In this document: piece after piece, positions 1-7,014 of the stretch
Numbering within the stretch: the first letter of the stretch is position 1
How the letters are laid out: every line of letters begins with the position of its first letter
Assembly: GCA_036273915.1 (NCBI GenBank)
Contig: DASUGR010000140.1
Location: 1 to 17,851 of the forward strand
Length of the DNA: 17,851 bases
Source of the DNA: PLA2 sp036273915
Lineage (GTDB): Bacteria > Planctomycetota > PLA2
Direction of reading: 5' to 3'
Translations under genes and position numbers: made by a program
The notes under the pieces: generated by a model
Seen by the model: only the letters and a program-made list of their open reading frames with translations
Databases searched by the model: none
What the model was told of the DNA's origin: nothing

Positions 1-173
1 AGCTCCTTCGCCTCCTTCGCGGCGTCCCACAGGTTCGCCGCCTGGCTGGAGTTCGCGGCGGCGACGGACGGCCCGCCACCCGCGAAGTTGACGCTCACGG
101 CCTTGTTGCCGGCCGCGCTCTGCTCGTTCACGATCCTGTCACCGACCACCATGTTGCGGCTCTGGATTGCCAT
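1..173 (-). CDS. Small protein of unknown function, paralogue of the next gene (3' end beyond window)
   Basis: I do not recognise this family. The frame opens at ATG 173 and stays open to the window edge, giving 57 visible residues that begin MAIQSRNMVVGDRIVNEQS. A GGAG ribosome-binding site lies 9 bases upstream of this ATG and supports it over the internal Met at residue 8. No signal peptide or membrane segment is visible. The protein shares an ordered set of residues with the gene at 238-489: GD, then AAG-x-K-x-VS, then Q-x-ANL-[WF]-D-x-A-x-EA, with about 8 of 17 and 8 of 12 identities in the two blocks and one two-residue gap. The two genes are in the same direction, 64 bases apart, each with its own ribosome-binding site. 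The reading is coding because of this paralogy; the function is unknown. Confidence 0.65.
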   Translation of the reverse strand, partial: MAIQSRNMVVGDRIVNEQSAAGNKAVSVNFAGGGPSVAAANSSQAANLWDAAKEAKE

Positions 174-222
174 GTCTCGTTTCTCCGTTCTTCCGTTCTT
201 CGCTGATCCGTTGTTCTGCTGT

Positions 223-237
223 CCGGCCCCGTGCCGG
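223..237 (-). other. Small hairpin directly after a stop codon
   Basis: A CCGGC / GCCGG stem with a five-base loop begins immediately after the TAG of the gene at 238-489 on the transcribed strand. No T-tract follows, so it is not a standard intrinsic terminator. It could stabilise the upstream message or attenuate readthrough into the next small gene. Five base pairs in a GC-rich genome could also be chance. Confidence 0.25.
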
Positions 238-489
238 CTACTGCTTGGTCGTCTCGACGGCGATGTCGACGATGTCGTTCGGGAGCTGCGTGATCGTGGA
301 CTTGATCACGGTCCCCGGCGTGCCGATGAGGCCCAGTGCCTCGATGGCCACGTCGAAGAGGTTGGCTGGTTGCGTGGCGGGGTAGAGGCCGGGCGACTGC
401 GTGACCATGAGGAGGCTCACGGTCTTGCCTCCGGCCGCGTCGGCTCCCACCGAGAGCTGGTCGCCCGGTCCGAGTGTGACGATAGGCAT
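238..489 (-). CDS. Small 83-residue protein of unknown function, tandem paralogue
   Basis: This encodes 83 residues, starting MPIVTLGPGDQLSVGADAAG and ending in TTKQ. The start at ATG 489 is well supported by AAGGAG eight bases upstream. I recognise no family. There is no signal peptide and no membrane helix. The chain is rich in small and beta-branched residues (V, T, I, A, G) and has a hydrophobic C-terminal half. Its N-terminal half aligns with the partial gene at 1-173 through GD, AAGGK-TVS versus AAGNKAVS, and TQPANLFDVAIEA versus SQAANLWDAAKEA, so the two look like an ancient tandem duplication. A 509-base gap upstream suggests it has its own promoter rather than being read from the accC operon. 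Function, localisation and partners are unknown. Confidence 0.75.
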   Translation of the reverse strand: MPIVTLGPGDQLSVGADAAGGKTVSLLMVTQSPGLYPATQPANLFDVAIEALGLIGTPGTVIKSTITQLPNDIVDIAVETTKQ

Positions 490-998
490 CTCTTGTTCTC
501 CTTGTGGTTGTTGCCTCGATCGAGTCAGACAGGAAGTCGCGGGCCGCCCCAGGATCTTTCACCTCGTGCCGGGGGCCGGGCACGGCACGCGCGCCCGGCC
601 TGGGAACCAACGCGCGGGTGTCGCGCGATCCTCGTTCGAGCGGAGTCGCGGGGCGGACCCGAGCCCGAGGGCGATCCCCCGCGTTCGCCCTACCGGAGCA
701 TCCGGGGTTTGGCGCGTCCTGGCCCGCAGTCGCCGACGATCCAGGGCACGCTCAGTCTTCCGACCGCCAGATCGGCGGCCGCTTCGCGCCGGGGCGTCCG
801 CTGCCGCCCCAAAAAGCGTACGCGTGCTCCGTCGACGCGCGCGGGCGAGCGGTGGTGCGTCACCGGAGCCCGACGGTTCGCTCCTTGCGGCCCTTGCCCC
901 GGGTGCGGACCCGCACCGGCGGACCGCGGTTAACGTCGCGGGCGCACACGGTAGGGCAAGCGCTGTGCCGGCGAAGGCCCCGGCCGTTGTTGCCTCGC
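490..998. other. 509-base gene-free stretch between accC and the small paralogues
   Basis: No frame here has a convincing start, ribosome-binding site or protein-like composition; the long open frames crossing it are low-complexity Arg/Ala/Gly/Pro translations typical of GC-rich shadow frames. It is 3' of accC and 5' of the small gene at 238-489, so it should hold a terminator and a promoter. On the minus strand there is a weak terminator-like element: a CGCGT/ACGCG stem (821-825 with 835-839) followed five bases later by TTTTT (815-811). A second perfect GGTGCG/CGCACC hairpin at 902-917 has no T-tract. I could not find a clear -10/-35 pair for the small gene. Confidence 0.4.
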
Positions 999-2339
999 CT
1001 ACCCGGCCAGGTACTCGTCGAGGAACCCGGTGTCGTAGTCGCCCTTGCGGAAGAAGGCGTTCCGGACGATCTCGCGGTGGAGCGGGATCGTCGTCTTGAT
1101 CCCCTCGATCGTGAACTCGTCGAGCGCTCGGGCCATCCGGTCGAGCGCCTCGTCCCGGGTCGCGGCATGGACGATCAGCTTCGCGAGCAGCGAGTCGTAG
1201 TTCGGCGGCACCTTGTAGCCCGCGTGGACGTGCGTGTCGAGGCGGACGCCCGGGCCGCCCGGCGCGATGAACTTCGTGATGACGCCGGGCGAGGGGCGGA
1301 AGCCGCGCGCCGGGTCCTCCGCGTTGATCCGGGCCTCGATCGCGTGGCCCTTGACCCGCACGTCCCCCTGGTCGAACGACAGCTTCTCGCCCGCTGCCAC
1401 GCGGATCTGCTCGCGCACGATGTCGACGCCGGTGATGAGCTCGGTCACGGGGTGCTCGACCTGCACGCGGCAGTTGACCTCGATGAAGTAGAAATCCTTG
1501 CCCGCGACGAGGAACTCGCACGTGCCGGCGCCCTTGTAGCCCGCGGCCTTCGCGAGCTTCACGGCGGCGCGCCCCATCGCCCGCCGCATCGAGTCGCCGA
1601 TGCCGGGCGAGGGCCCCTCCTCGACGAGCTTCTGGTGGCGCCGCTGCACGCTGCACTCGCGCTCGCCGAGGTAGACGATGCGGCCCCGGCCGTCGGCGAG
1701 GATCTGGATCTCGACGTGCCGCGGGCGCTCCAGGTACTTCTCGAGGTAGACGCCCGCCTCGCCGAACGCGCTCTGCGCCTCCGCGCGCGCCTGGTGCCAG
1801 GCGTTGACGAGCGCGATGCGCCCGTTCGCGACGCGCATCCCGCGCCCGCCGCCGCCGGCGGTCGCCTTGATGAGCACCGGGTAGCCGATCTTCTCCGCGA
1901 CCTCGACGACCGCCTTCTCGTCCTGCACGAGCCCGTCGCTCCCGGGCACGACGGGGACCTTCGCCTGCTTCGCGATGTCGCGCGCGGTCGCCTTGTCGCC
2001 GAGCTTGCGCATCGTGTCCGCGTCGGGGCCGATGAACTCGATCCCGTGGTCGCGGCACGTCTGCGCGAACTCCGCGTTCTCGGAGAGGAACCCGTAGCCC
2101 GGGTGGATCGCGTCGACGTCGACCACCTCGGCTGCGGCGATGATGCTCGGGATCGAGAGGTAGGACTGGCCGCTCGGGGCGGGCCCGATGCAGATGCGCT
2201 CGTCGGCGAGATCGAGGTAGGCCGCCCCCTCGTCCGCCTTGCTGTAGACGGCGACGGTGTCGATGCCCATCTCGCGCGCGGCGCGGATCACCCGCAGCGC
2301 GATCTCACCGCGGTTGGCGACGAGGATCCGGTGGAACAT
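999..2339 (-). CDS. accC: Acetyl-CoA carboxylase, biotin carboxylase subunit
   Basis: This enzyme carboxylates the biotin carried by AccB using ATP and bicarbonate, the first half-reaction of malonyl-CoA formation for fatty-acid synthesis in the cytoplasm. The 446 residues match the usual length (about 449 in E. coli). Visible family landmarks are the N-terminal ILVANRGEIA, HPGYGFLSEN (79-88), K116, the ATP-grasp lysine and glycine loop KATAGGGGRGMR (158-169), ERPRHVEIQ, ECSVQRRHQK, and the metal-binding FIEVNCRVQVEHPVTE (285-300). One oddity is Cys290, where the family usually has Thr (N-T-R). The start at ATG 2339 begins the canonical MFHRILVANRGEIA and lies nine bases after the accB stop, so translation is probably coupled. 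It is the last gene of the moaC-asd-accB-accC operon. No carboxyltransferase genes (accA/accD) are in the window. Confidence 0.97.
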   Translation of the reverse strand: MFHRILVANRGEIALRVIRAAREMGIDTVAVYSKADEGAAYLDLADERICIGPAPSGQSYLSIPSIIAAAEVVDVDAIHPGYGFLSENAEFAQTCRDHGIEFIGPDADTMRKLGDKATARDIAKQAKVPVVPGSDGLVQDEKAVVEVAEKIGYPVLIKATAGGGGRGMRVANGRIALVNAWHQARAEAQSAFGEAGVYLEKYLERPRHVEIQILADGRGRIVYLGERECSVQRRHQKLVEEGPSPGIGDSMRRAMGRAAVKLAKAAGYKGAGTCEFLVAGKDFYFIEVNCRVQVEHPVTELITGVDIVREQIRVAAGEKLSFDQGDVRVKGHAIEARINAEDPARGFRPSPGVITKFIAPGGPGVRLDTHVHAGYKVPPNYDSLLAKLIVHAATRDEALDRMARALDEFTIEGIKTTIPLHREIVRNAFFRKGDYDTGFLDEYLAG

Positions 2340-2348
2340 CCGTGAGCG

Positions 2349-2813
2349 TCAGTCGGGCTTGACGAGGAAGAGCGGCTGGTCGTACTCGACCGCCTCCCCG
2401 TTCTGCACAGAGACCTTGACGATCTCGCCCGTGCATTCCGCCTTGATCTCGTTCATCACCTTCATCGCCTCGAGGATGCAGACGACGCTCTCCTGCGTCA
2501 CGCGCCGCCCCACCTCGACGTAGGGGTCGGAGTCGGGAGACGGCGACCGGTAGAACGTGCCCACCATCGGGGCCTTGATCGTAAGGAGGTTCTCCTTCGG
2601 CGCCGCGGGCGCCGGAGCGGAGGGGGCTTCGGGGGCAGCCGCCGCGGCGGGCGCCGCGGGCGCGGGCGCCGCCGGGGCCGCGGCGGGGGCCGCGACGATC
2701 CGCGCCTCCGTCTTGCGCAGCCGGAGCCTCCTTCCCTCCTCCTCGATCTCCACCTCCGCGAGGTCGTGCTGGTTCATCAGCTCGACGATCCGCTTGAGGT
2801 TCTTCGGGTCCAT
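2349..2813 (-). CDS. accB: Acetyl-CoA carboxylase, biotin carboxyl carrier protein
   Basis: The 154-residue carrier holds biotin on a swinging domain that moves between biotin carboxylase and carboxyltransferase. The N-terminal helix region (MDPKNLKRIVELMNQHDLAE) is typical of AccB. An Ala/Pro/Glu-rich flexible linker follows (roughly residues 40-75). The C-terminal biotinyl domain starts at PMVGTFYRSPSPDS and contains EAMKVMNE, whose Lys is the biotinylation site. I chose ATG 2813 because the protein then starts like other AccBs and an AAGGAAG ribosome-binding site lies about nine bases upstream. An in-frame ATG at 2831 overlapping the asd stop as ATGA would add six residues (MKEDSP) and cannot be excluded. 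It sits between asd and accC in the same operon. Confidence 0.95.
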   Translation of the reverse strand: MDPKNLKRIVELMNQHDLAEVEIEEEGRRLRLRKTEARIVAAPAAAPAAPAPAAPAAAAAPEAPSAPAPAAPKENLLTIKAPMVGTFYRSPSPDSDPYVEVGRRVTQESVVCILEAMKVMNEIKAECTGEIVKVSVQNGEAVEYDQPLFLVKPD

Positions 2814-2827
2814 CGGGCTGTCTTCCT

Positions 2828-3874
2828 TCATGCGCGCACCAGGCGCTCCGCGATCTGCACCGCGTTGAGCGCTGCCCCTTTCCTGAGCTGGTCCATGACA
2901 CACCAGAGCGCGAGGCCGGGCGCGAAGGCCCGGTCGACCCGCACCCGTCCGACCACCACGTCGTCCGTCCCCGCGACGTCGCGCGGCGTGGGAAAACCCT
3001 CGGCCATCGCGCGGACGCCCGGCTCCCTCGCGTAGAGCGCGAGCGCGTCCTCCGGCGCCAGCGGGCGGGAGAGCCCGACGTGGAGCGCCTGCGAATGGGC
3101 GCGGAACACCGGCACGCGCACGCAGGTCGACGTGAGCGGCAGGTGCGGGAGGCCGAGGATCCTCCGTGTCTCGTCGCGGAGCTTCGTCTCCTCGACCGAG
3201 TAGCCGTCCGGCAGGATCCCCGTCACCCACGGGATCACGTTGTGCGCGATCACCTTGGGGAAGACCGCGTGCTCGAGCGGCTGGCCGAGGCGTTCGGCCT
3301 CCTCCTGGCGCTTCAGCTCCCCCATCCCGCGGGCGCCGGCGCCGGAGACCGCCTGGTAGGTGCAGGCCACGATGCGATCGAGGCCCGCGGCGCGGTGGAG
3401 CGGCGCGACCGCCATGCAGAGGAGGATCGCGGAGCAGTTCGGGTTGGCGATGATGCCCTTGTGGCCAAGGAGCGCCTCCGGGTTCAGCTCCGGCACGACG
3501 AGCGGGCAGTCCCTTTCCATCCGGAACGCGCTCGAGTTGTCGATGACGATGGCGCCCTTCGCGCGCGCGACGGGCCCGAGGACCCGCGCGGTCTCGGAGC
3601 CGGCGCTGAAGAGCGCGACGTCGACCCCTTCGAGGGCGGCGGCCTCGGCCGGCCGGATCTCGTGGTCCCGCCCGAACGCGGGGACCACTTGCCCGGCGGA
3701 CCGGGGGGAGGCGAGGAGCCTCAGCTCCCCCACGGGGAACCGGCGCTCCTCGAGGACCGCGATCATCTCGCGGCCGACGGCCCCGGTCGCGCCGACCACC
3801 GCGACGACGAGGCCCGACCGGACCCCGGTCGCGGCCCCGCCCGCCTTCACGCTGCCCCCGGGACCCCCTGTCAT
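2828..3874 (-). CDS. asd: Aspartate-semialdehyde dehydrogenase
   Basis: This enzyme reduces beta-aspartyl phosphate to aspartate semialdehyde with NADPH, the branch point to diaminopimelate/lysine, threonine and methionine. The 348 residues fit the family. The N-terminal nucleotide-binding motif is VVAVVGATGAVGREM. The catalytic Cys lies in IIANPNCSAILL. Substrate-binding KLRDETRRIL and the catalytic-His segment CVRVPVFRAHS follow; the family more often reads GHS where this has AHS. The start at ATG 3874 overlaps the moaC stop as ATGA and has GAGGGAAGGG just upstream. An earlier in-frame ATG at 3892 would add MDEGRA. The N-terminus before the GATGAVG fold is about 20 residues longer than usual and starts MTGGPGG, encoded by a G-rich motif also seen at the start of holB. 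The aminotransferase at 14710 could act in the same lysine/DAP pathway. Confidence 0.95.
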   Translation of the reverse strand: MTGGPGGSVKAGGAATGVRSGLVVAVVGATGAVGREMIAVLEERRFPVGELRLLASPRSAGQVVPAFGRDHEIRPAEAAALEGVDVALFSAGSETARVLGPVARAKGAIVIDNSSAFRMERDCPLVVPELNPEALLGHKGIIANPNCSAILLCMAVAPLHRAAGLDRIVACTYQAVSGAGARGMGELKRQEEAERLGQPLEHAVFPKVIAHNVIPWVTGILPDGYSVEETKLRDETRRILGLPHLPLTSTCVRVPVFRAHSQALHVGLSRPLAPEDALALYAREPGVRAMAEGFPTPRDVAGTDDVVVGRVRVDRAFAPGLALWCVMDQLRKGAALNAVQIAERLVRA

Positions 3875-4350
3875 CGCCCTTCCCTCGTCCATCGCCCGCT
3901 CTTGCCGCCGCTCTTCTCGAGCAGCCGCAGGTCGGTGATCGTGATCCCCTTGTCCACCGCCTTGAGCATGTCGTAGACCGTAAGCGCCGCGACCGACGCG
4001 GCCACGAGCGCCTCCATCTCGAACCCGCTCCGGTCGACGCCGGAGACCTCCGCCGTCACCGCGAGCGTCGCCTCGTCCTCGAAGGCGAGGTCGACGGCGG
4101 CGGCCCCGATCCGCAGGGGGTGGCAGAGCGGGATCAGGTCCGCCGCGCGCTTGGCGGCCGAGATCCCGGCCACCCGGGCGGCGGCGACGACGTCCCCCTT
4201 CGCGGCCCGGCCGGTCCGGAGGGTCTCGGCGGCCGCCGTGCCGAGGCGGACCCGGCAGCCCGCCCGGGCATGCCGCTCCGTCTCGGGCTTTTTCGAGAGA
4301 TCCACCATCCGGGCGCGCCCGGCGGCGTCGAGGTGCGTGGGTTCGACCAT
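3871..4350 (-). CDS. moaC: Cyclic pyranopterin monophosphate synthase
   Basis: MoaC converts the 3',8-cyclo-GTP made by MoaA into cyclic pyranopterin monophosphate, the first stable intermediate of molybdenum cofactor synthesis. The 159 residues match the usual length (161 in E. coli). Landmarks in order are MVDLSKKPETERHARA, GISAAKRAADLIPLCHPL, then SGFEMEALVAASVAALTVYD, MLKAVDKG and the C-terminal LLEKSGGKSG. The Phe in SGFEMEAL replaces the common Val of TGVEMEAL. ATG 4350 is the first plausible start; no strong ribosome-binding site is visible. It heads the operon moaC-asd-accB-accC, with an ATGA overlap into asd. No other moa genes are in the window, so here it is separated from the rest of its pathway. 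Confidence 0.95.
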   Translation of the reverse strand: MVEPTHLDAAGRARMVDLSKKPETERHARAGCRVRLGTAAAETLRTGRAAKGDVVAAARVAGISAAKRAADLIPLCHPLRIGAAAVDLAFEDEATLAVTAEVSGVDRSGFEMEALVAASVAALTVYDMLKAVDKGITITDLRLLEKSGGKSGRWTREGR

Positions 4351-4515
4351 GGATCGTGACCGGACCGGAATGCGAGAGGCCGGGCCGCGATCGGCGCGGC
4401 CGGGCTCAGTCCCGGCGTCGGGGTGTCCGAATAGCCTTAAGAGGCTACACGTTCCCACAAGTCCGCGCGTCGGGAAAGCCCCCGGCCGGGCCCCTCCCGG
4501 CGCTCGTATACTTTT
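4351..4515. promoter_or_regulatory. Divergent promoter region between moaC and the S41 peptidase gene
   Basis: The gap separates two head-to-head transcription units. On the plus strand TATACT (4507-4512) matches a sigma-70 -10 box at five of six positions; no good -35 is seen 17 bases upstream, where the DNA is pure G/C. It would give a leader of about 24 bases ending in GGAG, six bases before ATG 4543. TAGCCTTAAGAGGCTA at 4432-4447 is a six-base-pair inverted repeat with a four-base centre and could be an operator. Nearer moaC are two overlapping GC hairpins (GGCCGCG/CGCGGCC, 4383-4401; CCGGG/CCCGG, 4400-4415) that would lie in the moaC leader. Confidence 0.45.
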
Positions 4516-4542
4516 GTGGACCAGCGTCTTCCGGAGATCCGC

Positions 4543-7014
4543 ATGCGAATTTTCCGCACCTTCGTGTTCGCCGCCCTGCTCGTCCCCCCCCTCCTCGCGC
4601 AGGAGGACGAGGGGGCCTCCCTCCGGGAGATCGAGGTCAAGGAGATCCTCACGAGCCTCAAGGGCAAGACCATCCCCGACATCTGGCGGGGCGCGGACCG
4701 CCTGATCCGCATGGGGCCGCCGGCCAAGCGGATCATCCAGCACGAGATCGAGGGGTGCCCGATCGAGGGGCAGCTGGCCGGCCTGCGCGCGCTGATCGGG
4801 CTCGACAGCCCGATCGCCGCCACGGACCGCCTCCTCGAGATCGCGGCCGACGACAAGACGGAGGCCGACTTCCGGGTCGCGGCCCTCGAGCTCATCGGGA
4901 AGGCCGGGGAGGAGGACGCCGAGGAGGGGCTCCTGGAGCTCCTGACCTCGCTCACCCCCGAGATCCGCATCGCCGCCGCCCGCGCCCTGTGGGAGGTCGA
5001 GGGCGAGCACCGCCAGGCCGCCAAGGACGCGCTGAAGGAGTTCCTGAAGGCCTCCGACCCCGAGCTGCGCGCGCAGGGCGCGCTCGCGCTCGCGGAGATG
5101 GGCGACGGGGTCACGCCGGGCGTGATGGACACGCTCCTCGACCTCCGCAAGGAGCCCGGGCTGCGCGGGAAGTACGCCAACGCCCTCTACATGAACCTGC
5201 GGTTGAACGAGGCGATCCTCAACCGGAGCGCCGAGGGCGAGACCGTGACCCCGAAGAGCAGCGCGCTCTGGAAACCGCTCGACGAGATCCGCCAGATGAT
5301 CCGGGACCGGTACGACCTCCTCGACGACGCGAGCGACGAGAAGCTCCGGGCGGGCGCGGCGCGGGGCATGGTCGACTTCCCCGACGACCCGCACACGGTC
5401 TTCATGACCCCCGAGGAGTACGGCGAGTTCCTGCACGGCTCCTCCGGCGTCGACCCGTCGTACGGCGGCATCGGCGCGTTCATCGACACGAACGTCAAGG
5501 ACCGCCTGCGCATCCTGCGGCCGATGTTCGGCGGCCCCGCGTGGAAGTCGGACATCCAGGGCGGCGACGACATCGTCGCGGTGAACGGCGAGTCGACGGC
5601 CAACCGCTCGACGACGGACATCATCAAGCAGATCAAGGGGCCGCCGGGCACCGAGGTGATCCTCTCGATCTACCGCGAGGGGTGGACCGAGCCGCGCGAC
5701 GTGAGGGTCATCCGCGCGAAGATCGTGATCCCGACCGTCTACAGCCGCATGCTGCCGGCGGGCGTCGGCTACCTCCAGGTCGCGCAGTTCGCGGCGGAGA
5801 CGGGCAAGGAGCTGAACGAGCAGCTTCATGTCCTCGAGGCCCAGGGGCTCCGGGGACTGGTCATCGACCTGCGGGACAACCCCGGCGGCCTCCTGCAGAG
5901 CGTGCAGGAGGCGCTCACGCCCTTCCTGAAGGAGCACGAGCTCGTCTGCACCGCGAAGGGCCGGATCGTCCGCGCCGTGCCCTATTTCTCCTTCCGCCCC
6001 GACAAGGAGCGCGGCTACCCGATCACGGTCCTCGTCAACGGGAACAGCGCCTCGGGCGCCGAGCTCATGTCGGGCGTCCTCCAGCACTACTCGAAGCGCT
6101 CGGGCATCGGCACGGCGGAGAGCCCCTACCTCGACGCGGTCGTCGTCGGGGCGACCACCTTCGGCAAGGGGTCGATGCAGAACACCTTCCCGCTCGACAG
6201 CTGGCCGGGCGAGGAGTTCACCGACGAGCCCCGGACGGACGGCGAGTGGGAGCCGGGCGAGGACTTCACCGACCGGAACAACAACCGCCGCTACGACCCC
6301 GGCGAGCCCTTCGCCGACAAGCCGCGCCAGGACGGGCGATGGAACGACGCCGAACCCTGGGTCGACAAGAACGGGAACGGAACGTGCGACGCGGACGAGA
6401 CGTTCACGGACGAGAACGGCGACGGCCGATGGACCCCCGCCGAGCCCTTCGTCGACGCGAACGGCAACGGCCAGTACGACTACGGCGCGGCCGTAAAGAT
6501 GAGCGTCGCGCGCTACTACCTGCCGGGCGGGCAGAACTTCACGCGCAAGCGCGTGTTCGACGAGGAGAAGAAGGCCTACGTCACGAAGGGCGGCGTCGTG
6601 CCCGACGTCCCCGTCGAGCAGGACCGCATGGACGTCTCGGACCTCGTCGAGCTGCGCGACCTCCAGCAGAAGGGCGTGTTCGACGAGTACGTCCACGCGC
6701 GCTGGGACGCGAGCAAGGACGTGTTCCGCGAGCTGGCCTGGCTCGACGGGCGCGACCCCTCGCGCTATCCGGGCTTCGACGCCTTCTACGACTCGCTGCG
6801 GACGCGGCTCTCGAAGCAGGAGATCCGGCGCGGGCTCCGCATCGCGGTGCGGCGGCGCGTGTCGATCGAGCGCGGCGAGGAGATCCTCGGCGACCTCTCG
6901 GACGACAACGTGCTCCTGGTCGGCGTGCGCGAGGTGATCCGCCGCCTCGGCGAGGACCCGGAGACGATCCCCGAGTACCACTCCCTGACGGTCAACGGCA
7001 CCGCGACGAAGTGA
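4543..7014 (+). CDS. Secreted S41 (C-terminal processing) peptidase with HEAT-like, PDZ and EF-hand-like regions
   Basis: This is a serine/lysine-dyad peptidase of the CtpA/Prc family, expected outside the cytoplasmic membrane. ATG 4543 was chosen over an upstream GTG at 4516 because GGAG lies six bases before it and it gives a clean signal peptide, MRIFRTFVFAALLVPPLLAQ. Residues about 25-240 are alpha-helical HEAT-like repeats. A PDZ domain spans about 307-395 (GGDDIVAVNGESTANRST). The peptidase core has DLRDNPGGLL, the serine motif NGNSASGAEL (probable nucleophile Ser504) and TTFGKGSMQN (probable Lys542). Between that lysine and the conserved strand VARYYLPGGQ, residues about 563-648 hold six 15-16-residue repeats with EF-hand-like loops such as DKNGNGTCDADE. 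A roughly 150-residue C-terminal tail follows the VVPDVPVE segment. The total is 823 residues, long for the family. The stop overlaps the next gene as GTGA. Confidence 0.93.
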   Translation: MRIFRTFVFAALLVPPLLAQEDEGASLREIEVKEILTSLKGKTIPDIWRGADRLIRMGPPAKRIIQHEIEGCPIEGQLAGLRALIGLDSPIAATDRLLEIAADDKTEADFRVAALELIGKAGEEDAEEGLLELLTSLTPEIRIAAARALWEVEGEHRQAAKDALKEFLKASDPELRAQGALALAEMGDGVTPGVMDTLLDLRKEPGLRGKYANALYMNLRLNEAILNRSAEGETVTPKSSALWKPLDEIRQMIRDRYDLLDDASDEKLRAGAARGMVDFPDDPHTVFMTPEEYGEFLHGSSGVDPSYGGIGAFIDTNVKDRLRILRPMFGGPAWKSDIQGGDDIVAVNGESTANRSTTDIIKQIKGPPGTEVILSIYREGWTEPRDVRVIRAKIVIPTVYSRMLPAGVGYLQVAQFAAETGKELNEQLHVLEAQGLRGLVIDLRDNPGGLLQSVQEALTPFLKEHELVCTAKGRIVRAVPYFSFRPDKERGYPITVLVNGNSASGAELMSGVLQHYSKRSGIGTAESPYLDAVVVGATTFGKGSMQNTFPLDSWPGEEFTDEPRTDGEWEPGEDFTDRNNNRRYDPGEPFADKPRQDGRWNDAEPWVDKNGNGTCDADETFTDENGDGRWTPAEPFVDANGNGQYDYGAAVKMSVARYYLPGGQNFTRKRVFDEEKKAYVTKGGVVPDVPVEQDRMDVSDLVELRDLQQKGVFDEYVHARWDASKDVFRELAWLDGRDPSRYPGFDAFYDSLRTRLSKQEIRRGLRIAVRRRVSIERGEEILGDLSDDNVLLVGVREVIRRLGEDPETIPEYHSLTVNGTATK
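6229..6486 (+). repeat. Six EF-hand-like repeats inside the S41 catalytic domain
   Basis: The encoded repeats have a period of 15-16 residues and the pattern D-x-N-x-[ND]-[GR]-x-[YWC]-x-x-x-E followed by x-[FW]-x-D. Three are complete 12-residue loops with the calcium-ligand spacing of an EF-hand (DRNNNRRYDPGE, DKNGNGTCDADE, DENGDGRWTPAE). The last is DANGNGQYDYG. The first and third are degenerate at the loop start. Calcium binding is inferred from ligand spacing. Confidence 0.8.

Noticed and set aside
902..917. GGTGCG/CGCACC hairpin as an intrinsic terminator for the acc operon
   Set aside because: There is no T-tract on the minus strand after it, and a six-pair stem is common by chance at this GC content.
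504..2345. A long plus-strand frame opposite accC
   Set aside because: It is repetitive in Arg, Asp, Val and Leu, lacks any motif, and is antisense to a biotin carboxylase with all family motifs.
4351..4420. A molybdenum-cofactor riboswitch upstream of moaC
   Set aside because: The hairpins are too few and the leader too short, and no conserved Moco-riboswitch core could be recognised; a covariance search would be needed to claim it.
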